DNA from: Mesaphorura yosii
Lineage: Eukaryota; Arthropoda; Collembola; Poduromorpha; Tullbergiidae
DNA length: 64,000 nt
Assembly: GCA_009869945.1 (NCBI GenBank)
Contig: WIXG01000329.1
Coordinates: 1-64,000 of the forward strand
Direction of reading: 5' to 3'
How positions within the stretch are numbered: the first letter of the stretch is position 1; every line of letters begins with the position of its first letter. A program made the translations under genes and the position numbers. Below are positions 49,870-62,600 of the stretch, piece by piece. The notes under the pieces were generated by a model. It searched no databases. It was not told the origin of the DNA and worked only from the letters and a program-made list of their open reading frames with translations.

Positions 49870-52508
49870 TTTATTGCCTGATCAGGTAACCTTCAGCTTC
49901 AGCAGATCCGACTGAATCGTAAAATTCGAACGTCTTGAGATTATCCGACTTGGTGCTCTTGCAAAAACAAAGTGCAAACGCAAACCACAAGGAAAGATCG
50001 GAGCTTTGCATTTTGAGAGAAAAGTTGTACCCGAAGCTCTATTTTTAGATCCAATTGTCTGGCGACGATATCAAAATAAAAACGAGAAAATGTTGATGCA
50101 ATGAATTGTTCCTGCACGCTGCCGTGCAGTGCCGCACCGTACCCCGAAAGTCTGACACCCAGACGATCGTCTAGAAATAGACTGTACTCGGTCTGATTCT
50201 GATGCGGCATCGGTGGAGCTTGTTTGCTTTATCAATCTTGTTTGATTCGTGTTCCTGTCGGTTTCATAACTTCACACTACATGAAGCATGAGAGCATAGT
50301 CTTTCCGTTTTTCGAGACTTGGCAATTGCTAACTATGCTAGCACAATCCTTGCCCGTGAACTCCAATTCATACGTGTGCTGAAATGGATTCAAATTTGCT
50401 TCAGCTCCACTTTTGGCACTTCGGAGTAATGAATTGGGTCTCTCCTCGCGTCTCAGTGAAGTAAGAGCACTTAAAGGAGTTATGCGATTCATCTTCACAT
50501 TGAGATGAAGAACAATGCGAGATGATTAAATCAAAGTCATGACAAAAGACGTAACGCATTAATTGTGAATTGCCATGAATTAATTTCATTCTTGAATACG
50601 CACTCGCATTCTTCTCAACGCTTGCTGTTCTTCCACGTATAAAGCAGAAGTAATGAGCTAACAAACGGCATCTAAATTACATGGCACGGAATATGGAGCA
50701 GGTCAAATTACAGGCAATCGTCTCTCAAGTTACGAGTCATAATTGCGAGCGACTAGCAGCAAAAGACAATCTACCGCAATACAACCGCGTCTGGTCTTTG
50801 CCTTGACGTGGTTGTATTTGTTGATATATTTGCAGTGGTAATCAGCACACAGAATTGCTGAGACCGGTATATAATTATAGGCAAGGAATCAAAACGTTCA
50901 AACTGCAAAGCAATCTCATCCTGCTCATTGATTAAAAGGTTAAACACTTTTCTGCGAAAATGACACATGAGGCTACATGAATATAAACACGCCACGCGTT
51001 GCTCCGGTCGCACTAGTCACTGAGCCAGGGAAAGACTTCGAAGCCAGTGTCATTAACACCGTGCATTGCAAGCTGTGCTCGTATTGTTGTTTTTATTAAT
51101 TATTATGATTGAATAACCGGTTGCTGCACGTAGCATTGATCTCACACATCCAATGTCATAAAACTTTAAAACTTCAGAACGATTTACAAAATACTTGTTT
51201 TCAAAATTTCTGGTCTGCGCCAGCACTGCTGCGCCGTGAATTGAATGCAATTTTACTGGTCAATGGCAATTGTATTGCACTCTAGTATGCATATTGGTAC
51301 TGGCGCTACGTTAGCCACAATAGTAAACACGGCAAGACAGAAGAATTTAATTGACCGCAAGCGAATTTACTACGTCTCTCGGGTAAAGAAGCTCACGTTC
51401 TGCAAAACAGGATCACGATTCATAAATCACGCACTCGTCGCCGTCGCGGAGTGGAGTTCGAAAGTGATGGAACGATGGAGGACAATGAACGATGAAAATC
51501 CCGAGTCCCGGCCCTCAGCATTATTGTATTCTAGCAGCGCAATCCATTGTATACTCCCGCAATTTGTAGTGGACTTTGCAATTAACGAAGATTGGATGGA
51601 CAAATCCTTACAAAGATTAGGTTTGACTGTTACAGCTGAGCATCGTTGCATTTTAAAACCTAATCGAATTTCCCATCAATAAAGAAAGTAGGATGAAGCG
51701 AATCGAATTAATAATTAAAACAAACGACACGATGAAGACTATAAAATCCAAATTCAACCTTGTAAGTGTGTCATCTCGTTCAATTTGATACAATTAAGTG
51801 CGCTGCGTACATTTCAATCAACGTGCTCATGAATCCCGGCATTGTGTTAATGCATGCACACGCAATGCATAGTCGAAAGATGCAACTTGAAGTGCAATTT
51901 ACTCCGTTTCTGTTGCCACTAGCGTGGTTTTTAAAGAGTGAACGAAGAATACTGTATAATGCATTTAAATTTTACCTAACTGGTTTGAATTGAATAGGAA
52001 CAAGTGCAACGTATTGTTACAAACATTACTCAGTCAGAAAGTGCAATAACATTACAACAATGAGGCACTGACACCATCAGCTATCTTCTTCACTCGTCGC
52101 TTGCTTGACACTGAGACTACGTCTTATAATATCACGACTCAAGTCTTTCGGCATCACTTGCTTTTTGTTCTTCCTTTGTAGTGATTAATCTAATCTTATT
52201 CTAAGCTAATTTAGCTCGAATGAACCTGATTGTGATTCGAGTACACGAAGTTTGCACATTTTTTCAGAATTTACTCACAAATCGTATTCATTCCATAAAG
52301 ACTTCAATGCCTTAAAGTCTCAAGTTGGACATGAAAAATATAGCGTACTGAAAATCGAACTTATTTGTGTGTTTTGTGAAGGTGCATCTGCCCAATCGCG
52401 AAGGGCAGTAAGCTAAGCTCTGACACACCGCTACGTTTGCCCAATTAGGGTTAAAAATCAAACCGGATAGCAAAGCTACCCGGTTACTAAAATCTAAAGT
52501 CTTGGACC
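49870..52508. other. Spacer; no supported gene
   Basis: About 2.6 kb with only chance-length frames. The longest is 145 codons at 51245-51682 (+), with no domain, no signal peptide of standard form and no splice partners. Just upstream of the next gene, AACCGG (52461-52466) and CCGGTT (52480-52485) form a small inverted repeat resembling two Grainyhead half sites. Confidence 0.5.
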
Positions 52509-53951
52509 ATGACGTCCTCCAGCTTCCATTACGTTCTCCTACTTGTGTTCCTTAACTGCTTCTTCAGGAACGTGACCCCCGGGAAGTTAATTGATCTTTT
52601 GAATGTGCATGACCCAGCCTGGGAATCTCAACTGGAATCTTCCCTTGTTGTGTTAGAGTCTAACTGCCATGAGAATGACATCCCCTTTAATCGAGTGAAA
52701 GTGGTGAGTCTACTACTAGTTCTTTCGTTCTTTGGTAGATTGGCATGTCGTGTTGTTAAACGTGAAACAAAGCAACACATGAAATTATTATCGTTGTCGT
52801 CATTAAGCCTATGTACGTGATAGTCCGTAGTCGCTACTGAGAGTGACACATTATTAACACCACTTTTTTTTAGTTTTACTCTTTCTTTGCAACATTCTCA
52901 CAAATCTAAAAATAGACCGTAGCATAATTGCATCTTTCTCACAAGGTTGCTGCACACGCTATGAATATTCACATCACACATTGTAATGATAATTATGTGC
53001 AATTTTTCAAGAGGACGTGCTAATAGACTTCTGACTTGTCTTTGTCAGTCAATACCTCAAGCTCGCTCATCCTCGCCAAGACGCAGTAGTCACAAACACA
53101 CTCAGAATGCACAGAAATTGGAATGATTTGGAAAGCGTAATTTATTATTTCTTTTCTCTTTCAACAGAAGGAGGACCTGGCCGCCTGTTTACATCCCATA
53201 ATTACTCAGCAATTAACGTACAATATCAACTTTGGAAAACCATTAACGCAAGAGGATGTTTTCCGGCATGTTTACATTGAGCCAATATGCAACAAGATCT
53301 CATCCTCAATTTCCTGCTTGAAACCGCACAAGAAGGCGTTGGAAAACTGCATTCGGGATGATGGTAAAGCTGTCTCGGAATTTATGAAACACACGTGCAG
53401 GAACAACGGCAGTATTCTAGTCGGTAAGTTGGAAGCATGCGCACTGAGAGATTGCCGGACGATTCACGATGTTGTAAGTTTTAATGATTTTTTTATTCTT
53501 TGGCTCAGAATTTGTGCAGGAAGGAGGCATCGATTGCATAACGGAGCACAAGGATCCCTTCACAAAGTGTTTGGAAAAACTTGGTGACAAAAGCGGCATG
53601 TCAAATGATTCCGCCCAAGTGTGCCAGTAAGTGAGGATTTTGCCATTCTGGGCGTGTGTGTGGCTGGCTTCACCACAAAGACTCATCACTTCGTTCAATT
53701 CACGCAGATACTTTCGCGAAGTCCGTGACTGCATGTTGACAACGCTCGATCAATGCAAGAAGACCAGGCCAGCCAAGATTATCCGCTCCTTATTTGAAGA
53801 GGTGAATAAGGAGGTCAGTGGCCAGTGCTTGGCGTTTGGAGTCGGCTCAACGAGTGAATCGAGTTCCTTGCATTTCAAAATGATGTACATTCAACTGGCA
53901 GCGGTGCTAGCTGCTTGTGTGCTAATCGCGTCCTCAAAATTAGTATTTTAA
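52509..53951 (+). CDS. DUF1397 / 27 kDa haemolymph glycoprotein-like, probably GPI-anchored; four exons
   Basis: Exons 52509-52703, 53168-53423, 53509-53626 and 53708-53951 give 270 residues. A signal peptide (MTSSSFHYVLLLVFLNCFF) is followed by an all-helical domain with paired Cys. The spacing and the motif NNGSILVEFVQEGGIDC, formed across the second junction, are those of arthropod DUF1397 proteins. The donor at 53423/53424 was chosen because it restores that motif with matching phase; a later donor near 53475 would add an unlikely loop. The C-terminus (KMMYIQLAAVLAACVLIASSKLVF) is a hydrophobic tail after a Gly/Ser-rich stretch (GVGSTSESSS), as in GPI signals. Known family members are soluble haemolymph proteins of unclear function, so a membrane-anchored form is notable. 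AATAAA at 54205-54210. Confidence 0.82.
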
Positions 53952-54861
53952 GAATTAGATTTAATGCGGAGGTTTTCAAAAAAAGCTTACAGCGTGAGTC
54001 AGGCCTTGCGTTCTGATTAAGAAGTTTATGGCAACAGCATTGAAGTTAAGTAGGAATCTCAATTTGTTATCTGTTCATTGGTCGAATACTAAAATCGTAT
54101 ATTTTGTATGTACCAATTGCCATACTCGGGAATTTTTCATCTTCCAATTTCATTCTCAGTTTTACCTTTGAAGATTAGTCTTTTAGATGTGATTTACCAA
54201 TTCTAATAAATCAAGGCAATTGACAACCCGAAATGCAATTTTGTGAATTCGTTTGTATCGCATGTCTGAGTCGAAGGAATTTATTATAATAACATTTAAT
54301 AGGGAGAGAGAATCTATTTCACGTTTGACATCAGTGAATAAGGTGAATCAGGCTTAAACCTTTCAAGACGAGGGATAATAAATATTGCAGACCTTCAAAG
54401 GAGTCGCATTTTGAGCATTTTCGTATGCGAAGCCAAGAAAGCTAGAGATAATGGAGTTTTCTGCTTGAGCGATAATTCAAATTGTATGAGATACGATTCT
54501 ATTCCAGAATAGGGTTCACCCGAGAAAGCCAATTATTGTGCCAATCTTAAACCGTACGTATGCCGGCTCCTTTTTTATCAGCCGGTTATTTTGACGCTGA
54601 AATATAAGGGGAAGTGGTTCAGGACTTCCACAATTGCCCGCAAGCCAAGCTGGTGAAATTCGTGAATTTCGTGCTCAATAGGAAACCTGTCAGCGTCTGC
54701 AGTGCTCAACCCACGAAATTATTGTTTTCATAAACCACAGTGATAGTTGGGCGCTTATGTCTGTCGTGTGCCAGCTTTTCTTCAGGTGATAATGAAGATT
54801 CTGGAGGGTAGATCGGATTTGGGCTTGGATGTGGACGAATTTTTGTCTGACATTGGAAATA
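53952..54861. other. 3' region of DUF1397 gene and spacer
   Basis: The poly(A) signal AATAAA lies at 54205-54210. Nothing else gene-like is seen before the tetraspanin-like stop codon on the other strand at 54862-54864. Confidence 0.5.
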
Positions 54862-56602
54862 TTAGCTGGAACACATCTTCTTGCAAAATCCGCAGCAAAA
54901 TACATCTAAGAGAAGCGCGATAGTATGGTACTGAAACTTCTTGTCGTTTGTCCTCCTATAAACAGACGATCTGCCTGCTATCGCTACTCGAATAAGTACA
55001 GAAGTGTATAACATTGTGGAAATTGCTTACATTGCAGAGATGTACCCCAGCCTTGCAAAATAGGTGGTTATAACCTGTAGTTATTGAAATAGTCAGAAAA
55101 CAGCTCAATGCGGTCGTCGAAGCAAGGCAGGAAATGGTAAGGATTGGACCTACCCCGACAATGATGGCCAAAATTGCAACAATCAGGACGGCATGGCCAG
55201 TATCAGTGAAAAGATCAAACGTCCGCATGCTGCAGCCCACCGGCCAAGTATTCTGAGTTATGTCGACATCCTCCAACTCACACTGCGATAAAAAGTAGCA
55301 CTTGTTAATGCCTTAATCGTCAAATTTGACTAACGATGGTTGTGGACTGGCAGCATGAACGTGGCAAAACTTCTGATTCGTTTGATTCTATGTGGATCCA
55401 GTCTTGGTAGTTAAAAATTCCGCAACAATTAAGCTGTGGTTCGAACACAATAGGTAAATACTATTGTATGCAACTCATAGCTTTGAGAGCGTACGTAGAA
55501 TTGAAGCTCGTTCCAACCTTCCCGTGCACCGTGTTGAACTCCGGCTGAGTCCTTGTGATACAATTTCATCGCCTGCATCAGCTTCTCATCTTTATCTTTA
55601 TCTTTTCGATGGTTATTGATGTTAACAAGTAAATGCAGTTTGCAGTCACAATGCACAGCAAAATCACAATCCAAACGGAGATCCAACAGAGCTGCAGCAT
55701 GAAATTTCAAAGTTAAACGGCTCCTTTCTCATCAATCAATTCATACCAGGCGAGTCAGATAGGGTTTATTCTTTCCTAGAATTAGCACCCATGTTATCAA
55801 TAGAGCCAGGTGATAGCATGGTTCTAGTGCAGCGATTAGAGCTATCCATTTGTTCTCGAACAGATACAACAGTGGATAGAACCCTGTAATGAATGTGAGC
55901 GGCCAGTGTAAGTAGAGGTTGAACCAAACGACGATTGCTGCAATCCCAATGGCCTAGTGAGCAACGATCGTGATAGGTACATCAAACGAAATCACTTATT
56001 AATCAAATCGCATGAAATGCGTACTCCCTGCAGAACGGCGCATATGACCAGACATATTAATAGTATTTGGGGCGGCCATAAGAAGGATAATCGTTCGTCG
56101 CCAAATCTCTGATAACACGATTAATTAGTCAAGAAATCCCTCTTCATTTGAATGTCAGAATCTTTGGTACCTCGAAGGGTGTGCTGGGATCCAAAAGCAC
56201 AACGCGTTGCCTGCCCTTGGTGAGGCTTGTTCTAGGGCGCTTGGAGGACGGTGGTCCGATTAAATCTGTCGATGGGGTTTCTTATACTTCTATCTCCTTT
56301 TCAAGAAACTGTTTGTTCTTGGTGTCGTTGTCCTCGTCTTCGTGTGATGTGTATATCAAAATTACATTTGGAAATTCAGGCTCCGGCCTCTGTGGTTTAG
56401 TTTTGAAGCTTTTTCCGACAACATGATAAGCCATTACGGTTGCTTTCTGGTAGACATTTGGCCAAAAATCACTGGAGTTAATTTGGCAGTAGGAAGCTCT
56501 ACAGTGATTGGAAGAGACATGGAACAATGCTGTTTCAACGCAATCTTTTCGAAATAGCGTGAATTTTATTTGAGAAAATAATAAGCTGTGGGCACTCCAC
56601 AT
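54862..56602 (-). pseudogene. Tetraspanin-like locus with apparent frameshift
   Basis: The exons build a tetraspanin. TM1 (56108-56025) runs on into 55953-55747, which carries the rest of TM1, the short loop and TM2. TM3 and the start of the large extracellular loop are in 55691-55495. The loop continues in 55433-55335 with LNCCG, DW and PRSCC, then in 55282-55154 with the C...GC pair and TM4, followed by 55074-55031 and a Cys-rich cytoplasmic tail to 54862. The junctions from TM1 to TM4 are phase 0. Exon 55691-55495 is 197 nt, one short of a multiple of three: TM3 reads in one frame and the loop (WNELQFY|LNCCG) in another. The shift falls around a GATAAAGATAAAGAT run (about 55575-55605). The open frame leading into TM1 also contains a TAA at 56282-56284, though a downstream acceptor could avoid it. 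Pseudogene, natural indel or assembly error are all possible. Confidence 0.75.
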
Positions 56603-59600
56603 TCAGGTTGTCATGAGCTGAAGACGTTTTCTTATTCGGACGATGAAAGAATATCTAGACGCCTATGCGGCTGACTTTGCAAATGACGAGTCACTGTTCC
56701 ATTCAGTTCGTAGCTTTTTCTGACTGGATGGATCTCTTTTCTTGGACTTCTCATTTTAATTTCGCAAAGCTAACCATTCTGTGCAGTATTTCTAATGTCC
56801 TAGCTTCAATAAAAACGCTATATTTCGTTTTTAAAATGACCTAAAGACATGTCAACCGGGACGACAGAGCAGAAGGAATTCTCATCACATGACAGAACGG
56901 TTGGAGAGTCGCCGAGAAGCTTCCGGAATTTCAATCCAGAAACTCACACAACTGTGGAACCACTTAAAAATAAAACCAACATCGAAGCGTTGTACTTTAA
57001 AAATTCAGAAATTCTAAACAATGCGTGCTCGTAGTTACGAATGTCCACAGTCCACGCTGATGCAGACCGAGGCGCTTCGTGTTTAGCAGTAAGCGGCAGT
57101 GGCAGGAATGTGTGGTAAATGAAACAGAAAAACATTCAACGTTAGTTGGGAACACGCGTTAGAGAAAGCCTCTGAGGAACTGAAGAGAGTAAACAATGTC
57201 TAGGCACTTAGCTAAAGTTCAGTTTTGGATCCTAGTTCGGACATACGGATACAACATTAAACAGCACGTGTAGCAGAAACCTGAGGAATGCGTCCACCAG
57301 GCACACGGAGTCATTTTCAGCAAACATAAAGATTGAAATTACTTGTAGCGTGAAAATAAAAGTTAATGCATTACACACTCTTTGGGCAGAGTACATTATT
57401 TGAACAAGCTAAAATACATACACGACCAGGAAAAGCAAAAGCAACAGCAAAGGTTTCTCTTGTCGTAACTTGTGCAAAGTTCCAAGGAATGAAGTCTAAA
57501 TTACTTTCACTCGAAGAATCTTACGGCAAGACCACAAGAATAGGAGTCTGGTAAGGTGGTACGGCAAAATGGAATGTAACTAATTTTAAAAGTGTTTTGC
57601 TTCAGTATCTTTGAAAGTTGTGGAGAACGCATGCACATAAGTGGCCACACTTGAGCTAAGGCCACATGCCGCACTGCATTGATCGTGGAAAGTGGAAAAA
57701 GTGTCCTTCTGTCCGGAAATACGTGTGCCGTCTGAAGGTAATCAAAATTCAATTTGCTCGAGCTCAGGAAGAGTTATTGCTGTAGCACCAAGAAGGCAAG
57801 CAGAAATTCAACGGCGGGTTCGCCCTTATCTGTACTTCGAGACAAACACTAAATCATGGCACATGTGGTAATTTTTTCGCCTACTGCTACTGCTTAAAGG
57901 ACCGAAACCACAAGAGTGTTGCCGATATTTGTAATTACGTTCAATTCTATTGGAATTGTTTTGGGTGTTCAGTTTTTTATCTTTAAATGATTTTTGGCCG
58001 CACTTTAGCCGCAACAGATGCTCGCAGTTGAGAAGGATTGCTGTTCCATATTGTACTCAATCGTCAATTCTCAGAAGCAATTTTATGGCATACCAGCGTT
58101 AGCAATCTGCAATTATTCCGAATTGCCAATACAAAGTCAATGGAAGCGTACAAGTGTACATTGAATTCGAGAGATTGAGATCTTTACTGTAAGAATAAAA
58201 TTAGGAATTATTGGCATTCTTCTGCCATTTAACATCTGTGCTCTCAGGCAGGCAGACGGGCGGGGAAGCGGCAGTTTGGCTTCCAATTCTGAGAAGAATG
58301 GCGACGGCAATAAAGGACAGCCCATTCGATTCGCTAACTGCTTCTTTCTCTTGCATCTTGGCATTTTGTAAATTATATACATTTGAATTCCGACATTATT
58401 AGACAAAATGGGGATGATGTTGAGTCCCAAGAAGTGAGCAACTTTTGAACTGCGAAGCAGAGCGAAAAAGTCTGACTTAGCTGGGCAGAATAAAATATTT
58501 TTTATTGATTCCTGTCCAAAAAGAAGCGAAGAGGAAATCCGCCCTTTCAAACTCATCCAAATGGAAGGAGGAAATCTTGTTAGAATGACAATGACATACA
58601 TTAAAGCTTAAGAAACAGACGGATAAATTCATGAGAAAAAGTCATGTACATGTCCCATGCTCGATGCTCGTCGGCATTATTGCAGCAGCAGCTTTCTTTT
58701 CTTTCACTTTGTGATTCCGGCACTGCACTTTCTCACTCTCACGTTTCTCCGTCAATTCTCGCAATGTGACTTTCGCCGGGCTCGTGAAACAAAGCGAGCA
58801 AGTGAAACAAAAATACGAAGAACTGAAGAAGTCGTGGTGCACAAAGCAGAATAGTTAATCTTGTACATTTATATACGTAATCCAGAACAAATAATGCAGC
58901 TCAACACACCAGTCGCAGGCGCAGCTACGAGGAAAAGCAGACACTCACATCATTTTTCAACGCGCTGGCTTTCTGCACGTTTTCTTTTGTTTTTCTCAGG
59001 ATTCCGTAAATTGACACTTCTCTGCTCCTTCCCACTGTAGTTTATATGATCGAAATAGCAGCAGCCATAAACGAAGGCACAAATACTGCGAGCGAGTGAG
59101 CGGATGCTCAGTCAGAGCTGCAATACGTGAATATTTGTCTGACAACTGAAAAACAACTCGAACGTGCCGTCGGCTGATCTCCGGGGCTTCTCTTTGTCCT
59201 TAAATTCAACTCTGAACTTTGAGTGAAATTATTTGTTTTCGTTCCTTGCAAATCGCTCGTTTTGTCTGGATAAACTTCGTTCGCGATCCGACATTGGAAA
59301 AGTGAAATAGGCCCAGAACCTCACGAACTGAATTTCCTCGGGATCAGCGATGTTACTAAATGTCGATCAAGATAATGGTGTACACTCTCATAGAACCTGT
59401 TTGATTAGTTGGATTTTGGAATTCGAAGCTTTTATTCAATACGTAAAAACAACAGTAAGAATTAAACGTTGGAAGAACAAAAAACAGCAACTATAGACAA
59501 ATGGCAAATCGATATGTATATTTTCATTTAAGAGTATACTTTCACACTAAATTCGAGCTGCACGTCTTGGGTTGGACGAGGCAATGCAGTCATGGGGTGT

Positions 59601-59618
59601 GGGAGAGGATTATTTCAC
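56603..59618. other. Spacer; no supported gene
   Basis: About 3 kb with short frames on both strands and no recognisable domain. It may hold a last neuroligin exon if splicing occurs at the GTAAGT that overlaps the stop at 59619-59621. I could not find a convincing one (no obvious PDZ-ligand end). Confidence 0.45.
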
Positions 59619-62600
59619 TTACAGAATACCAAAAGTGAGCAAATGTGTCATTATCACAGAGAAAAGTTGTCGCTGAGTTATTGTGTGAGTTGGAATGTGT
59701 AGCGGCCTGCGTTGCATGGCAGACGGAGTCACGCTGCTTTCTAGTCCCTGCCCTTGTACTCGTCGGTGGAAACTTCCAGTCGGTAATGCTGTTGCAGAAG
59801 AATTCTGTGACATTACTTGATTACCATTGTTACTTTCACCAATACCAGACTCGGAGAATTGTGCACTTATTTGGTCGAACTGATGATGAATTGCATCGTA
59901 CGCTGTTGGCCAGGGAGAATCGTACATAGATTGATGAATTCTGCCAGCGTGGTCGTCATAAATTGGCTGAACTCGTAATGCATCATGCACTACAATTTGT
60001 GCTTTATGAGAGAAAGTTGCTGCCGCTGCTGCATCTTCGTCATCACCACTTCTGCGACAACTCTCGTCAGAAGGATTTTGAGACCTCACAAACACATTCT
60101 TCGTATTTTGGGACCCGAGGAAAGCCGGAATACTGCTACTCGCGATGCCGCAATGATGCTCCAGCTCGGATTCATTAAAACGACACAAGCAATCACGTTG
60201 ATTCTCAATCTCAAAAGAGCAAACAGACTGAGATTGATGGAACGAACTGGCCCGGGTAGAACTTGATTTCAACAGTTCCGGTGGTTCACCGTAGGTGCTG
60301 AGTTGCTGAGACTCCGCGTTGCCATTCCCGGCGAGAAGCCGCGGCTCGGCTGAACTTTGTTTCTTCTCGTGATGATAATACAACAAGACAAAGATAAGTA
60401 CGTTGAGAATCAAGAGTGAACAACCTGTAAAGCAATATTCCTCGTGAGTTGTCTTCAGCATAGTAAAATTCCTGTTTCAATGCGTATGGCATTGTTCGCT
60501 ATCGCTCACAAGGAGAGTCCACATGTCGTCCCCTTTCAAATTCGGCCCAACATTTTTCTGGCCCCTGCCCTGAAACTTCCAAAAGTGGTCTCAGTTCGCG
60601 CAACGCTTAGAGCAACCCAAGTTATTGCAAAAAGAATCTTGGAATTTGCACATGAAAATACAAGAATTTTGTTTGTAAGGTTTGTTTGTGACTTTAATCG
60701 TCGCCATTTCTTCGTTAATATTTTGTTAATTTTATAATTTCATAAGGGGACTGTACGTAAAATAACAACTTCACGTGCTAGTTCCCATAAGGAATTGTTT
60801 ATTTCGACATTTGCGAAAATTCTTTTTGCAATAACTTGAGCGTTGCGCGAACTGAGACCATTTTTGGAGGTTTCAGGGCAGGGGCTATCACCAGAAAAAT
60901 GTTGGGTCGGATTTGAAAGGGGACGACATGTGGACTCTCCTTGTGAGTGAGTGTACTTGAAGTCTTGAAACCCAAAAGTTGTTGCACTGAATTCGTCTTC
61001 CTTAGCGTTTTTGCTCTTTCTTTTCACCATAAATATTATATTTGACAAAGGAAGGCCTACAGAGTGTATATTCAATATGCACTCTGCCACAAGCCAAGAG
61101 TGATCAAGATTGCGAGAGCTGCACGCACAGATTCTTTTCCATCTTTGCCATTTCAAACGAGAATATCCAATTTCGTCAAAGTCTTGGATAAAAATATTAG
61201 AAGGTAAACAAAATGGAGCACACAAAACGTTTACTCTGCCTCTTTGTAAGAGAATTTGACTTTTTAATTCATAACAAGTGTTCGTTTTTGCATGACTTGA
61301 ATGAAATGGTTCACTCGGGTTGCACGAAACAATTCTTCCTTACCGATCGCAACTGTGAGCGGAACGTTGTTCGTGTACGCAGCAATGAATGTGCCCAATG
61401 CAGAACGCGAGCGTGCTTCCAGAGACCTCGTAACGCTGGTTCCCACGCCTGAACCTCCAACATCGGATACCAAAGACGCAAGTGGCGAGAGACATGTTGT
61501 TGGCGGAGCAGGGAGCATTAAAGTTCCATTGAAATACAGATCGCCAAAATCCAAACCATCGGTGAAGTGGTGGATTTCGTTGGCTGCCTCTAATTCTTCT
61601 GGCAATCTGAAACTATGGCCAAAGATAATGAATGCTACAAGAGCGTTGGAGTGACAACTTCAAGGTCTTCCTACTTTCCAATGTATAGGGAAGGGTCGTA
61701 ACCTCCGTTCATTCTGTTGTGCATTGTTGAGACATATTGCGCCCCGCTTCGCTGAAGTTCAGGTACAAGCCTGTCGATTTTAGTACAAATGTGAGCAAGA
61801 GCATTGTGTGGTTGAAGTGTTCACTGCAGCACGCTACCTTAACCAAATGGCCATTTGATGAGCACGATAATGTGAGCGGATGCGGATTTTACTCGCACTT
61901 AGCTCCAGGTATTTTTGATGAAGTCGATCGTAAGGCTCCCAAATGGCGTTCTTAAACTTGTTCTTTTCTCTTGAAACTGGCCAAACTGTCTCAGCTTGAT
62001 TTGGTCCGTTGGGATCACTATTACGCAGGTAAAGAACTGGTACAGCTAGCCGATATGATGTAGTGCTGAAAATTCTGTTTGGCTCACCCGTTGTAGGCAA
62101 AATTAGCCAAGTAATTGACGAGCAATTCCGACAGAGCGATTTCACCTTTCGTGAAGTTTGAAGGCAAGGGCGATGGGAAATGAGGGAATACAGTGTCCAT
62201 TACAGGAAATCCGAAGAAGTAGTTCAATTCTTCCCCTCCAACAGCTCCGCCGTTTTTCTGAGAATCATATTTCATCGCGTGGTCGCGTGTGCTCTAAGCG
62301 CAATAGCTTAAAGTGCATAGCTATCTACATAACTTTTACATACCTGAAATGAATACAATCCATCCTTTGTTGCATGCTCAAACACGTAGAAGTACGACTT
62401 TCTAATTTGTGATGATTCACTGGCTGCTATAACAGGAGCAAGGCTCAGAGAGTCCGTCACTGCATTTAATGCCATGTCTCGTGCTGATATATGATGCTGA
62501 ATTCCTCTGATGAAATGCAATTCCCAGTTTAATACTCATGCTTCCGGAACCTGCGCTGAATTCCGGACGAAGTAAAAGCCGCTTACCTATCCCAGTCAAC

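Noticed and set aside
51245..51682. 145-codon plus-strand open frame
   Set aside because: No recognisable domain or signal sequence; about one frame of this length is expected by chance in the window.
53424..53480. Extension of DUF1397 exon 2 to a donor near 53475
   Set aside because: Adds residues absent from the family pattern; the donor at 53423/53424 restores a typical motif in phase.
60480..60990. The same peptide readable on both strands, suggesting a duplicated protein motif
   Set aside because: It is a consequence of the DNA inverted repeat inside an intron; neither frame has gene context.
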